NCBI RefSeq assembly: GCF_000615445.1
Contig: NZ_BALY01000017.1
Location: forward strand, 1 to 38,922
Length of the DNA stretch: 38,922 nucleotides
Direction: 5' to 3'
Source: Lactobacillus hamsteri DSM 5661 = JCM 6256
GTDB taxonomy: Bacteria; Bacillota; Bacilli; Lactobacillales; Lactobacillaceae
Both the position numbers and the translations under genes were made by a program. Shown here piece after piece: positions 6,764-14,669 of the stretch; positions within the stretch are counted from its first letter, which is position 1, and each line of letters begins with the position of its first letter. Below the pieces are notes generated by a model. It was not told where the DNA came from. It worked only from the letters and a program-made list of their open reading frames with translations, and did not search any database.

Positions 6764-8092
6764 TTAAAATAAAGTATCCCAAGGTTCAACTTTGATAGGC
6801 TTAGTAGCCAACACGTCAAGAACTTCCTTAGGCAAGTATTTCTTATTGGCAACAACTTGGTAACAATACTTTTCAAACCAAGATTGAGTCATACACATAT
6901 ATCCGCCTTCGCCGATACCATCGCCCCAAGAGTTTTCAACCTTCCAGCGATTTGGCTTGCCATTGACTAAGTTAACGCCAGTGATCGCCATACAGTGGGT
7001 TGCGCTGTTTTGCTTAGTGATAAGGCCATCTTTTTTATTCATCTTATAATCGATGCCGATCAATTCTTCTTGGTGGTAAAGCTTGTCATCAAGCCAGCCG
7101 GCCTTGCGTGCATCAGAATCAGTGCCAACATCACAGCCGAACCAAACAATATGACCATCTTTCAATTGATCAATAATTGCCTGTTGAAGATATTTGAAAT
7201 CGACATTAACATATTCAGTTTGGTAGCCACCAGCAACGTTGTCTTGCATTTCATTCCAATAAACATGATTGTATTCATGATCAGGATAATCAACCAATTC
7301 AACGAAGTCATCAAGATTTACGCCAATGAATTTATCAAGCAATTCTTTTGGCGTTACATCTAATTCCTGATGGAAATTGCCTTTATCATCCTTGTATTCC
7401 AAATCGAATTTCTTAGGTGGTTCACCGAATGCCAAAACGCATAGACGATAAATTTCGCTAAGCATTTCTTGACGGCGATTTTCCACTTCTTCAGCTGACT
7501 TGCCATCTTTAATCATTTGACGAAGTTCAATAGCATCTTTTCTTTGCAAACTAGCATTAATTGTGTCGAACTCAGAAGTATTTTTCGTATTAAAAGTATC
7601 TGGCATGACATAGCTTGGCACGACACCGTATTTTTCAATAACGGCTGCGGCATTATCCCATTCACCGCCATCATCCATAGCGTAGCTAAGGTATGCTTGA
7701 ACATGTTGTTCGCCTAATTCTTCGGCAGCGCTGCGCACGATTCTTTGCAAGAAAAGATTGGCTCTGCCTAAACGATCCCAGAAGAAACTGTAATTTTGGG
7801 AAAGTTCGAAATCTTTGACATTATACTTTTTAGCAAATTCTTGGCGCAAAGTATTGAGTGCCGCAAACAACCAACAACGACCACTTCTTCTTTGATTAGT
7901 TGCCTTGCCAGTTGGTACTTCAATTGAAAAGGTCATATTGTTGCGTGCGCTAGAAGCTGGATCTGCGGAACTGGCCAAGAAGCCGTTTTTCGCAATCGTA
8001 CGACCTGCGATAGCAGCCATTTTATCTTGTTTTAATTCTTTTGAAAAACGGTCAAGTAAATCTGACGTTATTTCTTTTCCTTGATTTTTCAT
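6764..8092 (-). CDS. C1B cysteine peptidase, PepE/PepG type
   Basis: 442 aa. Bleomycin-hydrolase family: NQRRSGRCWLFAALN holds the catalytic Cys about residue 73 with the oxyanion Gln six residues before, NSATHCMAITGV holds the His, and VENSWGDG the Asn. No signal peptide, so it acts in the cytosol on peptides taken up by the cell. The C-terminus stops at EPWDTLF, lacking the extra arm (after WDPMG) that in PepC blocks the active site and makes it an aminopeptidase; an endopeptidase or oligopeptidase activity like PepE/PepG is therefore expected. A paralogue lies at 18375-19688. The gene is monocistronic with its own terminator. Confidence 0.85.
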   Translation of the reverse strand: MKNQGKEITSDLLDRFSKELKQDKMAAIAGRTIAKNGFLASSADPASSARNNMTFSIEVPTGKATNQRRSGRCWLFAALNTLRQEFAKKYNVKDFELSQNYSFFWDRLGRANLFLQRIVRSAAEELGEQHVQAYLSYAMDDGGEWDNAAAVIEKYGVVPSYVMPDTFNTKNTSEFDTINASLQRKDAIELRQMIKDGKSAEEVENRRQEMLSEIYRLCVLAFGEPPKKFDLEYKDDKGNFHQELDVTPKELLDKFIGVNLDDFVELVDYPDHEYNHVYWNEMQDNVAGGYQTEYVNVDFKYLQQAIIDQLKDGHIVWFGCDVGTDSDARKAGWLDDKLYHQEELIGIDYKMNKKDGLITKQNSATHCMAITGVNLVNGKPNRWKVENSWGDGIGEGGYMCMTQSWFEKYCYQVVANKKYLPKEVLDVLATKPIKVEPWDTLF

Positions 8093-8130
8093 AGTTATCC
8101 CTCATTTTTTAATTTATTTATATTTTACCC

Positions 8131-9540
8131 TTAATCTGAAAAGAAATCAGTATATTTAACTACTTTTACATTATGTTCTTGCGCATATTTAGAAAAATTA
8201 TCTGTAACTTCTTTAGTGAAGAAATATAAATAAGATTTTTTAATCTTAGGCAATAAAGTAGCTCTTCTAATCAAAGTATCGACCATTTCATGATTTAATT
8301 TATCCGCGTTTCTCCACTTGCATTCACCAACAATTGCTTCAGAATCATTAAAATTAATTGCCGCAATATCAATTTCTTCTTGTTTCCGTAATGCTGGATT
8401 ATTTCCCCACCAATTTCCAATGGTTTTAGGTTCAAATGGTAAATCATCATTTTGCCACAGCCAGTCTTTGCTAGCTTGTTCAAAAACAGGACCTAAAAAG
8501 CGAGGTAATTCCTCCATAATATTGGCAAGCAATCCCTTCGTTTTTTCAAGCGCAATCTGGTCTTGATATTCAGCGATAAATTTAAACCAGAACTTAAACA
8601 TATTATCTTTGAAAGCATAAATAAATTTGCGCTTATTTTTTTCAAGAATAGGTTGTTTTCTTTCAATAATTTCCAAGTCAATTAAATTATTCAAATATTG
8701 ACTAATGCTGTTGTTATTAGTCATCCCTATAGCTTGGCTTATTTCTGAATTTTTTGTTTTACCATGCGCTAAAGCGTTTAAGATTGAAAAATATGTTGCT
8801 GGCTTTCTTAGTTCTTCTTGCAAAAGAACATTAGGTTCATTCTGTAATGGTGCATTTTGAGTTAAAAATAGTTCTCTGATATTTTCATCAACGCTTAATT
8901 TTTGATCAATAAAACTTAAATACTGTGGAATACCATCCGTGATTCCATAATATGCCATCAAATCATCATCGTTTACATCAGGAAGCATTTTTTTAGTATC
9001 AAAAAGATTAAACGGACGGATTTTAAACTGCCCCGTCTTTCTTCCATAAAGAGGACTCTTATATCCTAAAACCTGATGTTCCATAAACGACATTGACGAA
9101 CCGCAAAGAATCAACATAATATTGTTATTTTCTTTGTATAAATTATCAATCTCAAACTGTAAAATTGAACTTATTGATCGTTCAGATTCCGCAAAATATG
9201 GAAATTCATCCATTACAAAAATCAGCTTTTCATTTTGATTGTCAGCAATGTCTTGAATTTCTTCGAAAGCCTCTTGATAATCATTAAAAGTTCTATTTCT
9301 ATTATTACGATCTGGATTTTCAAAATTCAGAATTGCGTTCGATAAAAAGCGTAAATTTGTTTCTGAAGTTGCCTCAACTCCCTGAACATAGATAGCTGGT
9401 TTATTTTCAATAAATTGCTTAATTAAAGAAGTTTTCCCAACACGTCTGCGTCCATATACAACAGCCATTTCAAATTTGGGACTGTCATACATTTTATTTA
9501 AATTTTTTAATTCAATCTCACGTCCAACGAATTCGTTCAT
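8131..9540 (-). CDS. AAA+ ATPase with winged helix and C-terminal DUF234 nuclease-like domain
   Basis: 469 aa. Walker A GRRRVGKT at residues 30-37, Walker B KLIFVMDE about 105-112, sensor LILCGSSMSF, then a winged helix-turn-helix near residues 265-295 (SEISQAIGM...ISQYLNNLIDLEIIER). The C-terminal DUF234-type domain has GPVFEQASKDWL and a PD-(D/E)XK-like core EEIDIAAIN...AIVGECKW. Shine-Dalgarno AAAGGT before the ATG. Upstream is an array of 15-bp repeats (9552-9617). A close paralogue lies at 35607-37022. Role unknown; families of this kind are often scattered in multiple copies per genome. An autoregulatory or mobile-element-like role is inference. Confidence 0.85.
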   Translation of the reverse strand: MNEFVGREIELKNLNKMYDSPKFEMAVVYGRRRVGKTSLIKQFIENKPAIYVQGVEATSETNLRFLSNAILNFENPDRNNRNRTFNDYQEAFEEIQDIADNQNEKLIFVMDEFPYFAESERSISSILQFEIDNLYKENNNIMLILCGSSMSFMEHQVLGYKSPLYGRKTGQFKIRPFNLFDTKKMLPDVNDDDLMAYYGITDGIPQYLSFIDQKLSVDENIRELFLTQNAPLQNEPNVLLQEELRKPATYFSILNALAHGKTKNSEISQAIGMTNNNSISQYLNNLIDLEIIERKQPILEKNKRKFIYAFKDNMFKFWFKFIAEYQDQIALEKTKGLLANIMEELPRFLGPVFEQASKDWLWQNDDLPFEPKTIGNWWGNNPALRKQEEIDIAAINFNDSEAIVGECKWRNADKLNHEMVDTLIRRATLLPKIKKSYLYFFTKEVTDNFSKYAQEHNVKVVKYTDFFSD

Positions 9541-9551
9541 TTTTTACCTTT

Positions 9552-9617
9552 CGTAATTACAATTACAGTAATTTAAATTACAGTAATTACGATTACTGTA
9601 ATTATAATTATCGTAAT
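9552..9617. repeat. 15-bp iteron array upstream of the DUF234 ATPase
   Basis: Dyad units ATTAC(A/T)GTAAT start at 9562, 9577 and 9592, and a degenerate unit (ATTATCGTAAT) at 9607, exactly 15 bp apart; a half unit (CGTAAT) is at 9552-9557. Each unit is an 11-bp near-perfect dyad. The array sits 12 bp before the ATPase start codon, in the promoter region. Confidence 0.8.
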
Positions 9618-9744
9618 ATATAGGAATCAAATTTGCAAAAAAATCATCTTCTATAATCTAAAATTATCTCCTTCGATTAGATATAAGTCTTAGATTTATT
9701 TTTCATTCGCAAATACAATATTAATATATAAAGGAGTGATTTCT

Positions 9745-10425
9745 ATGAATAAACCATACATTATCGTACACATGATGTCATCCATTGACGGTCGCATTGA
9801 CTGCGATATGACTGCTCAACTTCGTGGCAATAAAGAATATTACGATACTTTAAGTGCAATTAATTGTCCAAGCAACTTAAGCGGCCGCGTTACTGCCGAA
9901 ACTGAATTGACGAGCGGCGGAAAATTCGAAGCAAACAATCCTAAAACAATTGGAAAAGAAGCTTTTTCAAAAAATAATGAAGCTACGGGCTACAACATCG
10001 TTGTTGATACGAAAGGCACCCTTCTTTGGGGCGACGACGCAAATGCCAACCAGCCACATTTAATCATCACTAGTGAACAAGCCAGCAAAGAATATCTCGA
10101 TTATTTAACCAAGCGTCATATTTCTTGGATTGCAGTAGGTGAAAAGCACATTGATTTGAAACGTGCAATGGAAATATTAGCTGATGAATTCGATGTTGAA
10201 CGTTTAAGCATTGTCGGTGGCGGACATATCAACGGCGGGATGCTTGAAGCAGGTTTAGTTGATGAAATCAGCTTGGTGATTGGACCAGGAGTTGACGGCC
10301 GTGGTGGCGAAACTGCTGTTTTTGACGGTATGAACAAGAACAGCAAACCAATTTCGCTTAAAGTAAAAGACGTCAAAACCTACGATGACGGTGCAATTTG
10401 GCTTCGCTATTTAATTGAAAAGTAA
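9745..10425 (+). CDS. RibD C-terminal / dihydrofolate-reductase-like NADPH reductase
   Basis: 226 aa from the ATG at 9745, chosen over the in-frame GTG at 9736 because AAGGAG (9731-9736) sits 8 nt before it. It opens PYIIVHMMSSIDGRID, the RibD_C signature, and has LSIVGGGHINGGML and GPGVDGRGG. It belongs to the pyrimidine-reductase/DHFR-like fold. No deaminase domain and no riboflavin genes nearby, so it is probably a stand-alone NADPH oxidoreductase of unknown substrate. Only plus-strand gene between 1 and 14 kb. Confidence 0.8.
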   Translation: MNKPYIIVHMMSSIDGRIDCDMTAQLRGNKEYYDTLSAINCPSNLSGRVTAETELTSGGKFEANNPKTIGKEAFSKNNEATGYNIVVDTKGTLLWGDDANANQPHLIITSEQASKEYLDYLTKRHISWIAVGEKHIDLKRAMEILADEFDVERLSIVGGGHINGGMLEAGLVDEISLVIGPGVDGRGGETAVFDGMNKNSKPISLKVKDVKTYDDGAIWLRYLIEK

Positions 10426-10441
10426 AATATTAAATCAAAAA

Positions 10442-10469
10442 ACGGAAAATCATTTTGTGATTTCCCGTC
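10442..10469. terminator. Bidirectional terminator between convergent genes
   Basis: Stem ACGGAAAATCA / TGATTTCCCGT with a 4-nt loop; T run on the plus strand and A run (T on minus) on the other side. Confidence 0.8.
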
Positions 10470-10479
10470 TTTTTTATTT

Positions 10480-11489
10480 CTAATTAAAATGTAGCACGCT
10501 AGGATCAAATGATTCTGTATCCTTCACTCCTGTATAAAGCATTAATTGCGATAATTCTTCATTCATCTTCTGAAGTTTATCCTCAACGCCCTTTTCACCA
10601 TCATCAAGCAATTCTGGCAAAATCCCACGTCCAATTAAAACCGCGTCGGCGCCTAATGCCAAAGCTTTATACGCATCATAGCCCGACATAAGCGAACCAT
10701 CAACAAAAATTGTCATGTTTGTGCCCTGTAATGCTTTTTCAATATCAGGCAAAACCTTCAAAGGTGGCAGGCCAAATGGAATTCTGCCGTGGTGATGAGA
10801 GACAACAATCGCCTTGCATCCGGCCTTCCAAGCTTCAATGCATCCCTAACCGACAAAACGCCTTTAGCAACAAATGGCAACTTAGTGGAATTTACGTATC
10901 TACGCAAATCTTCCTCAGTAATTGGACCAAGCGGGATCCCGTCAACAACGTCATAATCACCATTCGTGCCAGCAACGTGGTCAATATCAATGCCCACAGC
11001 TACCGCACCATGATCTTCCGCAAATTTAATTTCATCCAAAATCTTTTGATGATCGGCAAAGGGCTTAATGATTCGTACTGTTTCCGCACCTTCGGCAACA
11101 ATTTCCGCGTATTCTTCATCGGTTTCCATACCGATCCAATTTAACACACGCATCTTTTTAGCCGCAGCGGCTTTTTCTTGCATTGGCTTTCTGCTTTTAT
11201 CATCTAAAACTTTATTCAAATGAGAAAGAGCTGCTAAAGTCAATGGTGAAGCATATTTCTTGCCGAAAATCTCAGTAGTCAAATCTGGCTTAACCGCGTC
11301 AATCACGCGCATTTCTACCAAAATATTATCTAAATATGCGCGATTATGGACATTCGCATCATCAGCTTTACCACTCGTCACAGGAATCATTCCCTTAGGA
11401 CCTGGCCATGGACTACTTGGATCTTTTTCTTGCTTCAATTCTTTCATAAAAGACGCACCAGTAACGGCATCTTCTTTGTGTTCACTCAT
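10480..11489 (-). pseudogene. FMN-dependent alpha-hydroxy-acid (lactate) oxidase-like gene, frameshifted
   Basis: The N-terminal ~220 codons (11489 to about 10831) give GPKGMIPVTSGKADD, PLTLAALSH, VAVGIDIDHVAG, LPFVAKGVLS. The rest continues in the next frame: AGCKAIVVSHHHGRIPFG, then FVDGSLMSGYDAYKALALGADAVLIGRG, the FMN-binding end of the glycolate/lactate oxidase family. The shift falls at 10830-10835: a single base is missing where the conserved sequence would read aaggctt (here aagctt). Restored, it would be about 336 aa. Shine-Dalgarno GAAGGG precedes the ATG. The reaction would be lactate or another 2-hydroxy acid plus oxygen to oxo acid. Recent loss or a sequencing error are both possible. 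Confidence 0.8.
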
Positions 11490-11561
11490 GTTATCCCTTC
11501 TTCTATTTATCGTTTTCTTATCTTTTATTTTAACGATAATTTTTCATTTTTCGCTAGAAAA

Positions 11562-11587
11562 AAGCCCTAAACTGATTGTTTAGGACT
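11562..11587 (-). terminator. Terminator of the fumC-fumarate reductase operon
   Basis: Stem CCTAAAC / GTTTAGG with a 5-nt loop and T run on the minus strand. Confidence 0.8.
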
Positions 11588-11612
11588 TTCTTATTTATCA
11601 ATAAATCTCTTA

Positions 11613-13010
11613 TTATTTATTTTCACGAATGAATTCTGTCATCTTAATACCAGCTTGACGGCCAAAGACAACAGTTTCCGCGATTGAGTTACCACCAATA
11701 CGGTTATTGCCGTGAAGTCCGCCAGAAACTTCACCTGCAGCATACAAACCTTTGATGACATTACCATTAGTATCCAAAACCTTAGTTTCTGGTGTAATGT
11801 GAATACCACCCATTGTGTAGTGAATTGCTGGATGAATGTGAATAGCAAAGAACGGACCTTTTTCAATACCGCGATCCATACCTGTACTTCTACCGAATTC
11901 AGTATCGTCGTCAGCGGCTACTTCTTTATTCCAGTTAGCAACCGTAGCCTTCAAGTTTTCGGCATTAACACCAATATTATTAGCTAAATCTTCCAAGCTA
12001 TCGCCATGTTCAACTAAACCAATTGAATCGTAGAAATCAACAGCCTTAGCGTGGTCTCTAATACCTTGATCAAGAACAAGGTATGCGCCATCTTCATTCA
12101 AATTGGTGATTGCATCAGAAACAATCTTACGAGTATTTAATTCGTTGACAAAACGCTTGCCAGCCTTGTTAACCAAAATTGCACCTTCACCACGAACAGC
12201 TTCTCCAATTAAGAAGACACGTGGATTATCAGTTTGAGCAGTTGGGTGAACTTGGATCAAATTCATTTGTACAAGTTGACCGTTAATAGCTTCCGCAAGC
12301 TTTAAACCATCACCTGTTGCGCCAGGTTGGTTGGTAGTTTTGTAATCCTTTAAATCTGGACGATATTTGGCAATGATATCTTTAGATGCACCAAATCCAC
12401 CTGTAGCAAGCAAAACGGCCTTAGCAGTAATCGTCTTCTTGCCATCCTTGGTTTCGACTTCAACACCCGTAACTTGCTTGTTATTGTCTTGAATTAACTT
12501 AACAGCTTTAACTTCATTGAAAACGGGAATTTCTTCTTTTTCGGCAACCTTTAATAAATTAGTTTCCAAAAATGCACCAATCGGAGCTAAGCTTGCTGGA
12601 CGGTGGCAACGCTTGCGACTCATCCCGCCAGTGATAGTCAAATCATTAACAACAATGTCATGATCCTTAAGCCAACTAATCGCACTTGCTGAATGATCAA
12701 CAAAGAACTTAAGCATGGCAGGATCGTTCATAAGGCCGCCACCCTTCATAGTTTCTTTGTAAAAATCAGCATTGTGGTCAATGATTCCGTGTTCATATTG
12801 AACGTTTGATTCTGAAGCATTCATCCCAGATGAAGCTTTATTGGTGTTACCACCTAATTTTTCATTCTTTTCAAGAACCACAACATTCAAGCCAAGTTCA
12901 TGAGCCTGAATAGCAGCACTCATTCCTGTTCCGCCAGAACCAATAATTACCGCATCATAACTAGGAGCTAATTCAGATGCATCTTTGGTTTTAAAGATAA
13001 ATTTAGCCAT
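11613..13010 (-). CDS. Soluble fumarate reductase flavoprotein
   Basis: 465 aa. N-terminal FAD fold YDAVIIGSGGTGMSAAIQA then VVVLEKNEKLGGNTNKASSG, substrate region SRKRCHRPASLAPIG, and the C-terminal HYTMGGIHITPETKVLD and YAAGEVSGGLHGNNRIGGNS characteristic of the FrdA/flavocytochrome-c family. It lacks the N-terminal FMN-binding domain found in NADH-coupled versions, so its electron donor is not evident. It follows fumC by 7 nt with AGGAAA as ribosome site; the pair converts malate to succinate via fumarate as an electron sink. No membrane segments. Transcription is probably from the fumC promoter. Confidence 0.9.
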   Translation of the reverse strand: MAKFIFKTKDASELAPSYDAVIIGSGGTGMSAAIQAHELGLNVVVLEKNEKLGGNTNKASSGMNASESNVQYEHGIIDHNADFYKETMKGGGLMNDPAMLKFFVDHSASAISWLKDHDIVVNDLTITGGMSRKRCHRPASLAPIGAFLETNLLKVAEKEEIPVFNEVKAVKLIQDNNKQVTGVEVETKDGKKTITAKAVLLATGGFGASKDIIAKYRPDLKDYKTTNQPGATGDGLKLAEAINGQLVQMNLIQVHPTAQTDNPRVFLIGEAVRGEGAILVNKAGKRFVNELNTRKIVSDAITNLNEDGAYLVLDQGIRDHAKAVDFYDSIGLVEHGDSLEDLANNIGVNAENLKATVANWNKEVAADDDTEFGRSTGMDRGIEKGPFFAIHIHPAIHYTMGGIHITPETKVLDTNGNVIKGLYAAGEVSGGLHGNNRIGGNSIAETVVFGRQAGIKMTEFIRENK

Positions 13011-13017
13011 TATTTTC

Positions 13018-14418
13018 CTATTCCTTCTTACTCTTATCGACGTTGGTCATTTGCATGTAATCCATCCACTCGTCGTATTGCTCTTCAGTAACCTTGCCAC
13101 TCTTAAGTGCAGCTTCACGCAAAGTCGTTCCTTCTCTTTGAGCAGCTTGCGCAATCTTAGCAGCAGCATGATAACCAATATGTGGTGAAAGCGCGGTAAC
13201 AGTCATCAAACTGTTATCAAGCAAGTCATCCATTCTTTCTTCATTGACGGTTAAACCATGAATCATTCTATCAGCAAAGCCCATGATTGTTCCAGTCAAA
13301 ATTTCACATGAATCAAGGAAACTAGAAATCATAACTGTCTTGAAGACATTCATTTCAAAGTTACCTTGTGAAGCAGCAAAAGTAATAGTTGTATCATTAC
13401 CAAATACCTTTGCGACAGCCATAGTTACAGCTTCAGCTTGAGTTGGGTTAACCTTTCCTGGCATGATTGATGAGCCCGGTTCGTTTGCTGGAATATTTAA
13501 TTCACCATAGCCTGCACGTGGGCCGGAAGCCAAAAGACGAATATCTTGAGCAATCTTAAACATATCAGCGGCTAAAGTCTTAAGCGCGCCGTGAACAACG
13601 TCAAGACCAGAGTGATGTGCCAAGCCCCAGAATTTATTAGTGTCAACTTCAAATTTATGACCGTAAACTTCGGATAACTTACCAGCAATCTTTTCAGTCA
13701 TTCCTGGAGCTGCGTTAAGTCCTGTACCTACAGCAGTTCCGCCGATTGCTAATTCATATAAAGTAGGTTTTAATTCTTGGATATATTTTAAATCATGCTT
13801 AAGAGCTGCCATGTAGCCAGAAATTTCTTGACCAAAAGTCAATGGGGTAGCATCTTGCAAGTGTGTACGACCAACTTTGACAGTCTTCCAGTACTTATCT
13901 TCCTTAACCTTTAATTCGTCGATCAAGTGTTGGATCGCAGGTTCAAGCTTGTCCAAAGCTTCAATAGCAACAATATTCATAACTGTTGGGTAAGTATCGT
14001 TTGATGATTGACCACGGTTAACATCATCATTTGGCAAAATATCAAGGTCAGGATGATTTTTGTTAGCTAAATTAGCAACAACTTCATTTACGTTCATGTT
14101 GCTTTGTGTACCTGAACCAGTTTGCAATACGTGAAGTGGGAAATCTTTGCGCAAATCATCATCGCTTAAGGCAAGCAATTGATCAATAGCTTCTTCGATT
14201 GCTTCACCTTTTTCCTTAGGTTCATCGCCAACTTCAACATTTGATTCGGCAGCAGCCTTCTTTAAATGAAGAAAAGCACGAACAATTGCTAATGGCATTA
14301 ATTCACCGCTTGGGAAATTGTTGCGGCTTCGTTCAGTTTGTGGACCCCACAATGCATCTTTAGGGATTTTTACAGGACCGATAGTGTCACTTTCAATACG
14401 ATAATTTTCTTCAGCCAT
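13018..14418 (-). CDS. fumC: Fumarate hydratase class II
   Basis: 466 aa from the ATG at 14418, which has AGGAG 7 nt upstream; an in-frame upstream start at 14436 lacks this. Family signature GSSIMPGKVNPTQAEAV about residues 315-331, plus SGTQSNMNVNEV (about 98-109) and the HLQDATPLTFGQE region. It hydrates fumarate or dehydrates malate in the cytosol. It heads an operon with the fumarate reductase. The promoter overlaps a cre-like sequence, so CcpA repression by good sugars is likely. Confidence 0.93.
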   Translation of the reverse strand: MAEENYRIESDTIGPVKIPKDALWGPQTERSRNNFPSGELMPLAIVRAFLHLKKAAAESNVEVGDEPKEKGEAIEEAIDQLLALSDDDLRKDFPLHVLQTGSGTQSNMNVNEVVANLANKNHPDLDILPNDDVNRGQSSNDTYPTVMNIVAIEALDKLEPAIQHLIDELKVKEDKYWKTVKVGRTHLQDATPLTFGQEISGYMAALKHDLKYIQELKPTLYELAIGGTAVGTGLNAAPGMTEKIAGKLSEVYGHKFEVDTNKFWGLAHHSGLDVVHGALKTLAADMFKIAQDIRLLASGPRAGYGELNIPANEPGSSIMPGKVNPTQAEAVTMAVAKVFGNDTTITFAASQGNFEMNVFKTVMISSFLDSCEILTGTIMGFADRMIHGLTVNEERMDDLLDNSLMTVTALSPHIGYHAAAKIAQAAQREGTTLREAALKSGKVTEEQYDEWMDYMQMTNVDKSKKE

Positions 14419-14497
14419 AATTAGTCTCCTAATCAAATTTTTAATTTTATAAATATCAACTAAATCTTTTTAAAATTTAAATAACCTTACACTCTAA

Positions 14498-14525
14498 ACT
14501 ATATCACGTAAGCGTTTTCTGACAA
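14498..14525 (-). promoter_or_regulatory. fumC promoter with overlapping cre-like site
   Basis: -35 TTGTCA (14525-14520), 16-bp spacer, -10 TATAGT (14503-14498). The spacer and -35 edge hold AGAAAACGCTTACG (14520-14507), matching the cre consensus at 12 of 14 positions. Confidence 0.65.
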
Positions 14526-14610
14526 ATAATAATTATAATTTTTAATTTATTATTTTAGTTTACAGAAGATAATTTTCGATTTTCTCTTTTAAATTTAATT
14601 TTATGTTCGC

Positions 14611-14659
14611 TTGCTTATTCGAACGTTTGTTTATATACTATTCTTCGAAAATACGTTCG
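14611..14659 (+). promoter_or_regulatory. Promoter with two LexA/DinR-like boxes
   Basis: -35 TTGCTT (14611-14616), 17-bp spacer, -10 TATACT (14634-14639). Box 1 CGAACGTTTGTTTA (14620-14633) fills the spacer; box 2 CGAAAATACGTTCG (14646-14659) covers the predicted start of transcription. Against the Gram-positive SOS box CGAAC-N4-GTTCG, box 1 matches 8 of 10 fixed bases and box 2 matches 9 of 10. The arrangement is that of a LexA-repressed promoter. Confidence 0.6.
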
Positions 14660-14669
14660 GAGGACTAAT

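Noticed and set aside
9552-9617. CRISPR array
   Set aside because: Units are 15 bp with no spacers and each is a dyad; no cas genes in the window.
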